Below, in pieces: positions 1 through 7,990 of a DNA stretch of 38,557 bases (within the stretch, counting starts at the first letter, position 1; every line of letters begins with the position of its first letter). The translations under genes and the position numbers were made by a program. The notes under the pieces were generated by a model. It was not told where the DNA came from, did not search any database, and saw only the letters and a list, made by a program, of their open reading frames with translations. The DNA comes from an uncultured Dorea sp. (GTDB taxonomy: Bacteria; Bacillota; Clostridia; Lachnospirales; Lachnospiraceae), in assembly GCA_910587575.1 (NCBI GenBank), contig CAJULU010000015.1:1-38557 (forward strand), in the 5' to 3' direction.

Positions 1-348
1 CTCAGGTTATTAGTCAAATCCCCTCCCCCTTTTATGCTGATGAGCCACTCTCAAAATATTTACATGGGATGAATGCTTCGCAAACGGAAGCTGCGGATAC
101 CTTTCGGCATAAGAATATAGATTACAGAATACAGTATTGTCTATCCATTTTTTATAGACTAATTTTATCATTTAATTACTTCATTTTCAAATATATTGAT
201 TCGCCTTTTTTCGACAAATATCTTTCACTAATAATGTCAAATATCGTCTAATATAAATGGGCATACTCTGAAAATCAGAAAATATGCCCAGACTTATTCC
301 TCCTGTTTCTTTGTGTGTATAAGGGCATGCGCCGACTATACGTGAGAT
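1..348. other. Left-edge intergenic stretch, no supported gene
   Basis: This AT-rich stretch precedes the stop of the minus-strand dipeptidase gene. A 60-codon reading frame at 69-251 has no ribosome site and a composition typical of AT-rich non-coding DNA, so I do not call it. The only structure I see is the inverted repeat at 259-289. Confidence 0.6.
259..289. terminator. Possible weak terminator hairpin 3' of the dipeptidase gene
   Basis: GGGCATA (259-265) pairs with TATGCCC (283-289), and the loop contains a small TCTGA/TCAGA stem. It lies about 60 bases past the dipeptidase stop. A clear T-run is lacking on either strand, so it may be a processing or weak termination hairpin. Confidence 0.35.
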
Positions 349-1374
349 TTATGGTATTTCGTCCCCTTTCACACAAATCTGCCCCAACACCTCCCTCATC
401 ACCCGTTCCACGTTTCCGCCCCAGATCTTATCCAGCTGCCCCTCCGGCACACCGGCCTTTCTAAGGGCCTCCCACAGCCGTTCCATCTGGGAGACATCCG
501 GAATCTCCAGTACCCCTTCGGGATCAAATCCATCGAAATCCGTCCCAATGGCCGGGAATTCGCTTCCGCCCATTCGGATCATGTGTAAAATATGCGCCGC
601 CATCGCATCCACCCGGGAATCCCCCTGGGCCACATGGGTCTCCTGCGCTTTCCCGGTTCCCAGAAATGCACCGTAGAAATTCAGTCCCGCAACCCCTCCG
701 GTTTCCGCCAGGCTCCGGATCATCTCATCCGTCAGATTACGCGGATGGTTACAGAGTGCACGGCAGTTAGAATGAGATGCAGCCACCGGATTCTTTGTAT
801 ATTTCAGCACGTCCCAGAAAGTTCCGTCTGAAGCATGGGAGACATCGGCAATCATGCCCAGTTCCTCCATTCTTCTGACCACATCAATCCCAAAAGGCTT
901 AAGCCCCAGGCTCATGGCAGCGCCATCCCTGCTGTTGGGATGCCCGATACAGTTCTCATAATTCCACATCAGCGTCATGAGCCGGATTCCCCTGTCATGC
1001 AGCACATCCAGCCTTTCCATCTCCCCGTTTAAGATACCGCCCTCTTCTACCGTAAGAAATGCCGAGATCTTCCCCTCTCCTGCGTTCTGCTCCATCTCCC
1101 CAAAAGACCGGGCAAGGGAGATCTGTTCCGGGTACGTCTTTATCTGACCTCCCAGATATGTAATCATTTCCTGCGCTTTACGGTAACAGTCCTCGTATCC
1201 CCCTGCGTCCCTGAAGTCGTTCAGACAGGTAAAACAGGCAAAAAACTGTGCCTTAGTCCCCGCCGCCTTCATGAACGGGATACTGACGCTGCAATGGTTT
1301 TCCATCAGATTCCCGCCTTTATCTATATCCATCAGTTTCCATAACGTGTCACAATGCATATCAATCAGTTTCAT
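349..1374 (-). CDS. Membrane dipeptidase, peptidase family M19
   Basis: This 341-residue protein matches the usual length of renal-dipeptidase-like metallopeptidases, which hydrolyse dipeptides, including D-amino-acid-containing ones, with a binuclear zinc site. Visible family marks are the N-terminal HCD motif in DMHCDTLW (first His/Asp metal ligands), the EEGG segment near residue 120 carrying the bridging glutamate, the SHSNCR segment near residue 200 with a metal-binding histidine, and GTDFDG near residue 280. No signal peptide is seen, so a cytoplasmic enzyme is likely. The start is preceded by GGAGG. A 13-base direct repeat (1369-1381 and 1389-1401) duplicates the start-codon region. 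It is transcribed divergently from the C26 peptidase gene, so the two may form a peptide-catabolism pair. The precise substrate is not readable from sequence. Confidence 0.9.
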   Translation of the reverse strand: MKLIDMHCDTLWKLMDIDKGGNLMENHCSVSIPFMKAAGTKAQFFACFTCLNDFRDAGGYEDCYRKAQEMITYLGGQIKTYPEQISLARSFGEMEQNAGEGKISAFLTVEEGGILNGEMERLDVLHDRGIRLMTLMWNYENCIGHPNSRDGAAMSLGLKPFGIDVVRRMEELGMIADVSHASDGTFWDVLKYTKNPVAASHSNCRALCNHPRNLTDEMIRSLAETGGVAGLNFYGAFLGTGKAQETHVAQGDSRVDAMAAHILHMIRMGGSEFPAIGTDFDGFDPEGVLEIPDVSQMERLWEALRKAGVPEGQLDKIWGGNVERVMREVLGQICVKGDEIP

Positions 1375-1388
1375 ATCTTCTGCCTCCG

Positions 1389-1417
1389 TTTCATATCTTC
1401 TACAATAAGTATATACT
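1389..1417 (+). promoter_or_regulatory. Putative promoter of the C26 peptidase gene
   Basis: TTTCAT (1389-1394) and TATACT (1412-1417) are separated by 17 bases, upstream of an AAAGGAGG ribosome site for the gene starting at 1458. The -35 match is weak. The element lies in the 83-base divergent region shared with the dipeptidase gene. Confidence 0.4.
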
Positions 1418-1457
1418 ATTTCAGCAAAAATGTATCCCTTTTTAAAGGAGGCTTTTC

Positions 1458-2201
1458 ATGAAACCAATCATCGGAACCGTATCCTGCGGATACAAAGACC
1501 AGCGTCAGTTCGTACCACAGACCTATATTGAGGCAATCGAAAAATCCGGCGGAATCCCCGTCATTCTCCCCTGCACACAGGCGGAAGAAGCATATGGCTG
1601 CTACGGGAGGCAGTGCGACGGATTCCTGTTCTGCGGCGGAGGCGATGTAACGCCCCTTCTGTTCGGAGAAGAATTAATGACCAGTCAGGGAGCCACAGAT
1701 TACCGGACAGACCAGTTCCATATCAGCCTGATGAAATACCTGCTTTCTCTGAAACTCCCCATCCTCGCCATCTGCCGCGGTATGCAGATTCTCAACATTG
1801 CTCTCGGCGGAACCATTTACCAGGATATTTCTCTGCGCTGGCCCGTCTCCCTAAACCACATGCAGCTATCCTCAGACCGGTCAGATCCCTGCCACAGGAT
1901 TACCGTCTTAAAAGATAGCATACTATCTGATATTTTCAATGAGAATGAGAATGTAAACAGCTTTCATCATCAGTGTGTCCGTAATGTAGGAAAAGACTTG
2001 AAAGTATCTGCAGTGGCATCTGACGGTATTATAGAGGCAGTCGAATCGGACCAGCTTCCTTTTATAGTCGGGATACAATGGCATCCCGAATGTATGTGGA
2101 ACACATCCCGGTCCATGCGGGAGCTTTTTTCTGTTTTTATTGAAAAATCAAAAAACGCCAAAAATTTGCAGTATATTTCATTAAATCTGCGGACACAATA
2201 A
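1458..2201 (+). CDS. Gamma-glutamyl-gamma-aminobutyrate hydrolase-like peptidase C26
   Basis: This 247-residue class-I glutamine-amidotransferase-fold hydrolase is of the PuuD/peptidase C26 type; members cleave gamma-glutamyl bonds, for example gamma-glutamyl-GABA or folate polyglutamates. The nucleophile elbow is visible as AICRGMQ near residue 105 (Cys), and the catalytic His/Glu pair as QWHPE near residue 215. The N-terminal PIIGTV start and the GGGDV oxyanion region also fit. AAAGGAGG lies before the ATG. The last 20 or so residues, rich in Lys and Asn, extend past the usual end of the fold. Its substrate is unknown; proximity to the divergent dipeptidase suggests catabolism of small peptides. 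A 14-base element found three times locally lies inside the gene at 1915-1928. Confidence 0.88.
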   Translation: MKPIIGTVSCGYKDQRQFVPQTYIEAIEKSGGIPVILPCTQAEEAYGCYGRQCDGFLFCGGGDVTPLLFGEELMTSQGATDYRTDQFHISLMKYLLSLKLPILAICRGMQILNIALGGTIYQDISLRWPVSLNHMQLSSDRSDPCHRITVLKDSILSDIFNENENVNSFHHQCVRNVGKDLKVSAVASDGIIEAVESDQLPFIVGIQWHPECMWNTSRSMRELFSVFIEKSKNAKNLQYISLNLRTQ

Positions 2202-2265
2202 TCGTGTACAAACCGTGCGGAGGCGGCATAAGCAAGTCCGCATGACAAAAAAGGAGGAAACAGAC

Positions 2266-2448
2266 ATGGCCGATTTATCAGTACTCGACTTACAAAACCT
2301 GCGTCATCTCATCGGAGGTTACACCACCTGCCACTGCAAGCTGCAGGATTATGCATCCCAGGCACAGGATCCCGAAGTAAAGAAACTGTTCCAGGATGCC
2401 GCAAATTCTGCAATGAAGAACAAGCAGGATTTAATGAAATTCTTATAG
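2266..2448 (+). CDS. Small CotF-like spore coat protein
   Basis: This 60-residue helical protein resembles the short CotF/ferritin-like proteins common in Clostridia and annotated as spore coat proteins. The centre has the HLIGGYTTCHCKL type segment followed by an amphipathic helix, matching the two-helix part of the coat F domain. I chose the ATG at 2266 because AAGGAGG lies at 2251-2257 with good spacing; a longer reading frame from 2215 would place this ribosome site inside the gene. The next CotF-like gene starts 13 bases after the stop, so the two are co-transcribed. Its role is inferred from family membership. Confidence 0.75.
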   Translation: MADLSVLDLQNLRHLIGGYTTCHCKLQDYASQAQDPEVKKLFQDAANSAMKNKQDLMKFL

Positions 2449-2461
2449 GAGGAAAGCAGAC

Positions 2462-2722
2462 ATGTTAGATGAAAAGACAATGGTAAGCGACGCCCTTACT
2501 GGCGTCAACGGCGAACTGACCCGCTTTGGCGAGATGATTCCCCAGACAGAGAACAAGGAACTGAAACAGTGCTTAAAGCAGATCCGGAATGAATGTGAGA
2601 TGTCACAGGAGAAGCTTTATCAGGTAGCAAGAGAGAAGAGCTACTATGTCCCGGCAGCAAAGGCTTCCCAGCAGGAAATTGATCATGTGAAGTCCATTTT
2701 GAGCGGAAGCTCTATGAAATAG
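2462..2722 (+). CDS. CotF-family spore coat protein
   Basis: This 86-residue protein has the coat F (ferritin-like helical bundle) pattern: an N-terminal DALTGVNGELTRFGEMI helix, a second helix ending KQIRNECE, and the conserved tail with paired aromatics in KSYYVPAAKAS. Such proteins are structural components of spore outer layers. TAGGAGG precedes the ATG, overlapping the stop region of the upstream small CotF-like gene, so the pair is translated from one mRNA. A 20-base inverted repeat at 2739-2788 follows the stop. The sequence shows no metal-ligand set that would make it an active ferritin. Confidence 0.8.
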   Translation: MLDEKTMVSDALTGVNGELTRFGEMIPQTENKELKQCLKQIRNECEMSQEKLYQVAREKSYYVPAAKASQQEIDHVKSILSGSSMK

Positions 2723-2738
2723 CCAGACCTTATGCAAA

Positions 2739-2788
2739 TTCAAGAAGGCAGAGGAAACACAACAGACTGTTTCTTCCGCCTTCTTGAA
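2739..2788 (+). terminator. Long hairpin after the cotF-like pair, probable terminator
   Basis: The 20-base arms 2739-2758 and 2769-2788 pair at 18 of 20 positions around a 10-base loop, 16 bases after the second cotF-like stop. The U-tract after the stem is poor, so it may act as an mRNA-stabilising or weakly terminating hairpin. Confidence 0.6.
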
Positions 2789-2866
2789 ATAAACTTCCTG
2801 CAACAAGCTGCGAGGTATCCGCCCCAGCTTCGCTTCGTCTGCTGCACAGAAAGCCGCATCCTATTC

Positions 2867-3069
2867 ATAGCATACTATCTGTTTTTCTCTTATTTTCCCA
2901 TTTATTTGCCTTTCTGCTTTATCATAGTTTCCCAGATCTTCATTTTTTACTTTATCTGGTTACTTTATCCCGCAGTAAAACAGATGGATGGAAAAATAAC
3001 ATACTTCTACAATAAAAATAGAGAACTTTCACTATAGAAATCCAGTATTTTTTTCATAGCATACTATCT
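2867..3069. repeat. Local short repeat, two intergenic copies of ATAGCATACTATCT
   Basis: The 14-mer occurs at 2867-2880 and 3056-3069, with a third copy at 1915-1928 inside the C26 gene. The two intergenic copies share 17 bases (TTCATAGCATACTATCT). The core is partly palindromic (ATAG..CTAT). Confidence 0.7.
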
Positions 3070-3132
3070 TTTATATCCCCGCCAGCAAAAACTGTTCTGT
3101 CCGCATGCGATTTGCCAGCCATCTGCTTCTCC

Positions 3133-4974
3133 CTACGCACTCCGTTCAAACTGTGAGTTATAAAGTTCCGCATAGAACCCGCCCTGGGCCAGCAGTTCTT
3201 CATGGTTCCCCTGCTCAATAATGTCCCCGTCCTTCATAACCAGAATCAGATCTGCATCCCGGATTGTAGACAGCCGGTGTGCAATAATGAAACTGGTTCT
3301 TCCCCGCATAAGGTTATCCATGGCCTTCTGGATCCTTACCTCGGTACGGGTATCCACGGAGCTGGTCGCTTCATCCAGAATCAGAATCCTGGGATCCGCC
3401 AGGATTGCCCGGGCGATGGTCAGCAGCTGCTTCTGCCCCTGGGAAACATTGTTTGCCTCCTCGTTCAGTTCCATATCATAACCTCCCGGAAGCGTCTGCA
3501 CAAACCGGTGGACGTAGGCTGCCTTCGCCGCCTCTTCCACCTCCTCATGGGTGGCATTCAGTTTCCCGTAACGGATGTTGTCCTCGATACTGCCCTTAAA
3601 CAGCCAGGTATCCTGCAGAACCATCCCGAACATTTCCCGAAGCTCACTGCGGTTAAAATCCCGGATATCATGGCCGTCTACCTTAATAGAACCAGCATTT
3701 ACGTCATAGAAACGCATAACCAGCTTCACCATGGTGGTTTTTCCTGCTCCCGTAGGGCCTACAATCGCAATCTTCTGTCCAGGCTCCACCTTCGCACTAA
3801 AATCATGGATAATGGTATGATCCTTGTTGTATCCAAACCGCACATGATCGAACTCCACCCGTCCCTCAAGTCCCTGAATGGATACCGCATCCGGCACCGT
3901 CTGGTCTTCCTCCTCTTCCTCCAGGAACTCAAACACACGCTCAGAAGCCGCAGCCGTGGACTGAAGCATATTCGCCACCTGGGCCACCTGCTGGATTGGC
4001 TGGGTAAAGTTCCGCACATACTGGATAAATGACTGGATATCGCCAACCTCAATGACATCCTTAATGGCAAGCCAGCCGCCAAGGATGACCACTGCCACAT
4101 AGCCCAGATTTCCCACAAACTGCATGATAGGCATCATCATTCCCGAAAGGAACTGGGATTTCCACGCAGACTCATACAGAATATCATTGTCCCGGTCGAA
4201 CTGCGCAATGACATCCGCTTCCTTATTAAATACCTTCACGATGTTGTGGCCGCCGTAGACCTCCTCCACCTGGCCGTTTACATGTCCCAGATATTCCTGC
4301 TGGTTCTTGAAATACTTCTGGGAGTGTTTCACAATCACTGAGATCAGTCCCACAGAGACCGGAAGGATCAGAAGCGCAATCAGCGTCATTAAGGGGCTGA
4401 TACTCAGCATCATAACCAGCACACCGATGATCGTCGTCACCGAGGTAATCAGCTGGGTCGCACTCTGGTTCAGACTCTGGCTTAAGGTATCCACGTCATT
4501 GGTGATCCTGGACAGAATCTCTCCGTGAGGCTGCCTGTCAAAATAGTTCATGGGAAGGCGGTGAATCTTCTCCGAGATTTCCTTACGCATACGGTAAGTC
4601 AGCTTCTGGGAAACCCCTGTCATAAGGTATCCCTGGATAAAGGAAAACAGCGCACTGCATACATACAGTCCTAACAGCAGAAGCAGGATTCTTCCGATTT
4701 TGTCAAAGTCAATCCCCGCTCCGCCCGATATTTTCCCCACCAGGCCATTGAAAATCTCCGTTGTGGCTCTTCCTAATATCTTGGGCCCTACAATATTGAA
4801 AATAGTGCTTCCCACCGCAAAAATTCCTACAAACAGAAGCGGAATCTTATACAAGGCAAGGTACGCCATCAGTTTCTTCATCGTCCCCTTAAAATCTCTG
4901 GCCTTCTCGCCCGGCATACCGTGCCCGCCGTGGCCCATTCCAGGTCCTCTGTGTCCCATACCCCGTCTGGCCAT
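3133..4974 (-). CDS. ABC exporter subunit, consensus-site half transporter
   Basis: This 613-residue half-transporter has an ABC type-1 membrane domain (about 35-340) followed by a nucleotide-binding domain. A Gly/His/Met-rich N-terminal tail (about 20 residues) precedes the first helix. The NBD carries Walker A GPTGAGKT, Walker B ILILDEAT with the catalytic Glu, and the switch histidine in IIAHRLST. The signature is VSQGQ rather than LSGGQ. Its partner, encoded immediately upstream with one base between stop and start, has the complementary defects, so the two should form a heterodimeric drug or lipid exporter of the BmrC/BmrD or TM287/288 type. The ribosome site GGAGGTGG lies inside the end of the partner gene, implying translational coupling. 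The substrate is unknown; control by the upstream MarR gene suggests a toxic compound. Confidence 0.93.
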   Translation of the reverse strand: MARRGMGHRGPGMGHGGHGMPGEKARDFKGTMKKLMAYLALYKIPLLFVGIFAVGSTIFNIVGPKILGRATTEIFNGLVGKISGGAGIDFDKIGRILLLLLGLYVCSALFSFIQGYLMTGVSQKLTYRMRKEISEKIHRLPMNYFDRQPHGEILSRITNDVDTLSQSLNQSATQLITSVTTIIGVLVMMLSISPLMTLIALLILPVSVGLISVIVKHSQKYFKNQQEYLGHVNGQVEEVYGGHNIVKVFNKEADVIAQFDRDNDILYESAWKSQFLSGMMMPIMQFVGNLGYVAVVILGGWLAIKDVIEVGDIQSFIQYVRNFTQPIQQVAQVANMLQSTAAASERVFEFLEEEEEDQTVPDAVSIQGLEGRVEFDHVRFGYNKDHTIIHDFSAKVEPGQKIAIVGPTGAGKTTMVKLVMRFYDVNAGSIKVDGHDIRDFNRSELREMFGMVLQDTWLFKGSIEDNIRYGKLNATHEEVEEAAKAAYVHRFVQTLPGGYDMELNEEANNVSQGQKQLLTIARAILADPRILILDEATSSVDTRTEVRIQKAMDNLMRGRTSFIIAHRLSTIRDADLILVMKDGDIIEQGNHEELLAQGGFYAELYNSQFERSA

Positions 4975-4975
4975 A

Positions 4976-7318
4976 TCAGCCCACCTCCTTCATGTCCTGT
5001 TCCAGTTCCTTCTCAGATAACTGGGATGATGCGATCTGGTAGTATTCCTCGCAATTCTTCAAAAGTTCCCGATGGGTGCCCTTTCCGACCACCTTTCCGT
5101 CATCCAGCACGATAATCTGCTCTGCATGGAGAATCGTACTGATCCTCTGGGCAACGATGAGAACCGTACTGTCATTCGTCTTTTCCTTCAGTGCGCTGCG
5201 AAGCTTCACATCCGTCTTATAATCCAGCGCTGAAAAACTGTCGTCAAAAATATACACATCCGGGTTCTTAGCAATGGCTCTGGCAATGGACAGCCTCTGT
5301 TTCTGCCCGCCCGATACATTGGAACCTCCCTGGGCAATGGGACTTTCGTATTTCTTCTGTTTCTCTTCAATAAAATCTGCTGCCTGGGCAATCCTGGCCG
5401 CTTCCTCCATCTCTTCTTTGCTGCCCCCGGGATTGCCGTACAGAATATTCGATTCAATATCACCGGAGAAGAGGACTCCTTTCTGGGGCACATAGCCAAG
5501 CCTCTCCCTAAGTTCCTTCTGGGAAGTCCTGCGGATGTCGATGCCGTCAATCGTTATCTTCCCTTCCGTCACATCGTAAAACCGTGGAATCAGGTTCACC
5601 AGCGTGGACTTTCCGCTTCCCGTGCTTCCGATCAACGCCGTTGTCTCTCCTGGTCTTGCCGTAAAGGAAATGTCGTGAAGTACATCCTCCTCCGCTCCCG
5701 GGTAACGGAAGGATACATGGTCAAAACTTACTTCCCCTTTTCCGTTTTCCCCGAAAGGAACCGGGCTCAGAGGATCGTGGATCAAGGTGCTGCTGGTCAG
5801 AATCTCATCCACACGGTCTGCAGAAACCGCAGCCCTTGGCAGCATGACCGAGATCATACAGATCATAAGGAATGACATGATAATCTGCATGGTATACTGG
5901 ATAAATGCCATCATGTCTCCCACCTGCATGCTCCCATCGTTGATACTGTGCCCGCCTACCCAGACGATCAGCACGGCGATTCCGTTCATGATCAGCATCA
6001 TGAATGGCATCATAAAGGTCATGGCCCGGTTGACAAACAGGTTGGTTCTGGTCAGATCTTTATTTGCAGCGTCAAAACGCTCCTCCTCGTATTTCTCCGT
6101 ACTGAACGCCCGGATAACCGCCAGTCCGGTGAGAATCTCCCGGCTCACCAGATTCAGACGGTCCACCATGCTCTGCACCACCTTGAACTTCGGCATAACC
6201 ACGGCAAAGAGGACAACTACCACCATAACGATCAGTCCCACCGCAAGTGCGATAATCCATGACATATCTACATTGGTACGGAATACTTTGAAGATTCCGC
6301 CTGCTGCCATGATGGGTGCATATAAGACCATACGCAGAATCATAACCGTCAGAAGCTGGATCTGCTGGATGTCGTTGGTACTCCTGGTAATCAGAGAGGC
6401 TGTGGAGAACTTGTCGAACTCGCCGTTCGAGAATCCTACCACCTTGCGGAAAACGTCTTTTCTCAGTTCCCGGCCGACCCTCGCACCTACACGGGATGCC
6501 ATCAGGCCCACGATGATACTGGCAGTCATTCCTAGAGCGGCTAACGCCAGCATCTTCAGACCTGTCCGCAGGATGTAGCGGGTCTCAATCCGGTCCGTGT
6601 CAACTCCGGTCTTCTCGTATGCATTCTGAATATAGACGGCAGCGGACTGTTCTACCATGGTTTCCGGCATGGCGGAAAATTGTTCTTCCAGTTCTGCTAC
6701 GATTCCATCCCTCTGGGAGTCCTCCATCATCCCAAACATCTCATAGATGGTCATCTGGCTGAAATCCGGCATCCCGGCTTCCATCTGTTCCGCCCATTCA
6801 TCCGGTATCTGCTGACTCTTCATCTGCTCTTCTGTCTGACGGTCTGTACCAGCCTTCATCTGACTTTCCATCTGTTCTTTCATCTGCTTCTCTATCTCCA
6901 TGGTGGATTCGCTTCCGGAATCAAATCCGGCGCACAGAAGCATCGGTTTACCGAGAAGTTCTGAGAGTTCTTCCATTTTCTCCCCGTCTTCCTGCACAGA
7001 CTCCTTTAATGCCATGATGACAATTTCATCGTTTTCTTCATAATCATAAGGTTCCGAAGGACTGGAACTGACCTCATAAGCCTTTTTCACCGTCTCCTGC
7101 TGATCCGACGGGACAAACAGCAGCAGATGACGGAAGTCTTCTTCGCTTAACACATAAGGTATCTTCTCATCAATCCCCTTCTGCTGTATTCCCACATTGA
7201 CAATGTCCGACGTATAAGTGGGCAGTGACAGGTCGCAGTATGCCTGCACCATCAATACGCAGAAAATCGCCAGAACCGCACCGGCGTAGGGTTTTAAAAA
7301 CTTGAATAATTTTCGCAT
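4976..7318 (-). CDS. ABC exporter subunit, degenerate-site half transporter with large extracytoplasmic insert
   Basis: At 780 residues this is roughly 200 longer than a normal ABC half-exporter. The first helix (about 12-28) is followed by a long hydrophilic segment (about 45-245), rich in Met, Gln and Glu between 140 and 200, before the second helix at about 255-275; topology places it outside the membrane. The NBD has Walker A GSTGSGKS and a good signature VSGGQ, but Walker B reads FDDS (Asp in place of the catalytic Glu) and the switch residue is Gln (VAQRIST). These are the marks of the degenerate subunit in heterodimeric exporters such as TM287. The start has an AAGGTGA ribosome site; the marR gene ends 34 bases upstream. 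It pairs with the following 613-residue subunit. Confidence 0.93.
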   Translation of the reverse strand: MRKLFKFLKPYAGAVLAIFCVLMVQAYCDLSLPTYTSDIVNVGIQQKGIDEKIPYVLSEEDFRHLLLFVPSDQQETVKKAYEVSSSPSEPYDYEENDEIVIMALKESVQEDGEKMEELSELLGKPMLLCAGFDSGSESTMEIEKQMKEQMESQMKAGTDRQTEEQMKSQQIPDEWAEQMEAGMPDFSQMTIYEMFGMMEDSQRDGIVAELEEQFSAMPETMVEQSAAVYIQNAYEKTGVDTDRIETRYILRTGLKMLALAALGMTASIIVGLMASRVGARVGRELRKDVFRKVVGFSNGEFDKFSTASLITRSTNDIQQIQLLTVMILRMVLYAPIMAAGGIFKVFRTNVDMSWIIALAVGLIVMVVVVLFAVVMPKFKVVQSMVDRLNLVSREILTGLAVIRAFSTEKYEEERFDAANKDLTRTNLFVNRAMTFMMPFMMLIMNGIAVLIVWVGGHSINDGSMQVGDMMAFIQYTMQIIMSFLMICMISVMLPRAAVSADRVDEILTSSTLIHDPLSPVPFGENGKGEVSFDHVSFRYPGAEEDVLHDISFTARPGETTALIGSTGSGKSTLVNLIPRFYDVTEGKITIDGIDIRRTSQKELRERLGYVPQKGVLFSGDIESNILYGNPGGSKEEMEEAARIAQAADFIEEKQKKYESPIAQGGSNVSGGQKQRLSIARAIAKNPDVYIFDDSFSALDYKTDVKLRSALKEKTNDSTVLIVAQRISTILHAEQIIVLDDGKVVGKGTHRELLKNCEEYYQIASSQLSEKELEQDMKEVG

Positions 7319-7352
7319 ATCTCACCTTTCCTTTCCAAAATCATGCCAGAAA

Positions 7353-7853
7353 TCAGAAGGCCTGCCCCATCGGCGGCCCTGTCTTCCTAAGGATGGACTT
7401 GAAATCCATCCCCTTAAAATCCTTGGATTCCAGCATATTTTCTCTCATGGCAAGAAGCAGCCTCCGAAACAGCAGGCGCTCTTCTAACGTAAATCCCTGG
7501 TACAGAATCTTCTCCATCTCCTCCATGACGGATTCTAATCTTCCAATACAGTCCTGCCCCGCTTCTGACAGACAGATCCTAAGAATCCGCTGGTCACATT
7601 CATCCGGTTCCTTTCGGATATAACCAAGTTCTTCTAATTTTCTCAGTGTTACCGTCATGGACGGCGGCGTGATTCCAATCTTTTCCGCAAGCTGCCGCTG
7701 GGAAAGCCGTCCGTGACTGTTCAGGATAAACAGAATTCCTGCCTGACTTGGGTTCAGATTCAGATTCTCCATCCGCCTGACCGCATGGTATCTGCTGAGA
7801 TGCATGAGTTGATGCATCAAGATAAAGGCAGAGGCCTCGTCTATATTTTTCAC
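7353..7853 (-). CDS. MarR-family transcriptional regulator
   Basis: This 166-residue winged-helix regulator has the MarR layout: an N-terminal dimerisation helix (HQLMHLSRYH), the recognition region LSQRQLAEKIGITPPSMTVT near residues 55-75, and the wing with GYIRKEPDECDQR, whose Asp-x-Arg is typical. It starts with GTG; AGGAGGG lies five bases before it. It is the first gene of an operon with the two ABC subunits, so it probably represses its own operon and responds to a transported compound. TTAG/CTAA inverted repeats overlap the -10 of its promoter and are candidate operators. The ligand cannot be predicted. Confidence 0.9.
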   Translation of the reverse strand: MKNIDEASAFILMHQLMHLSRYHAVRRMENLNLNPSQAGILFILNSHGRLSQRQLAEKIGITPPSMTVTLRKLEELGYIRKEPDECDQRILRICLSEAGQDCIGRLESVMEEMEKILYQGFTLEERLLFRRLLLAMRENMLESKDFKGMDFKSILRKTGPPMGQAF

Positions 7854-7868
7854 AGAATCCCTCCTTCA

Positions 7869-7914
7869 TTAGTTTTCTAACAATTAGATTAGTCACTTTT
7901 ACTATATAAGTCAA
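7869..7914 (-). promoter_or_regulatory. marR-ABC operon promoter with overlapping operator-like repeats
   Basis: On the minus strand TTGACT (7909-7914) and TAATCT (7886-7891) are spaced by 17 bases. The TTAG-TTTT-CTAA inverted repeat (7869-7880) and the CTAA/TTAG pair (7877-7892) overlap the -10 and start region, the position expected for MarR autorepression. Confidence 0.6.
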
Positions 7915-7990
7915 CATATTTATGTTTTTTTAACATTTGTTATGGGAAATTTTAGGAAAATTTCATTAGATATCTAAACAAATATCCGGG

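Larger units (their letters stand above)
2723..3132. other. 410-base intergenic region between cotF-like and ABC genes
   Basis: It contains the inverted repeat at 2739-2788 and two copies of a 14-base element (2867-2880, 3056-3069). A 101-codon frame at 2732-3037 is rich in Phe, Tyr and Ile, has no ribosome site and begins inside the hairpin, so I do not call it a gene. The gene on the left and the gene on the right converge here. Confidence 0.6.

Noticed and set aside
69..251. A 60-codon plus-strand frame
   Set aside because: No ribosome site, AT-driven composition and no recognisable motif.
2732..3037. A 101-codon Phe/Tyr-rich frame after the cotF-like genes
   Set aside because: It begins inside the terminator-like hairpin, has no ribosome site and its hydrophobic residues reflect T-rich DNA.
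5787..6578. A 263-codon antisense frame inside the 780-residue ABC gene
   Set aside because: It is the mirror of membrane-helix codons; no ribosome site, and the sense frame is a complete known family.
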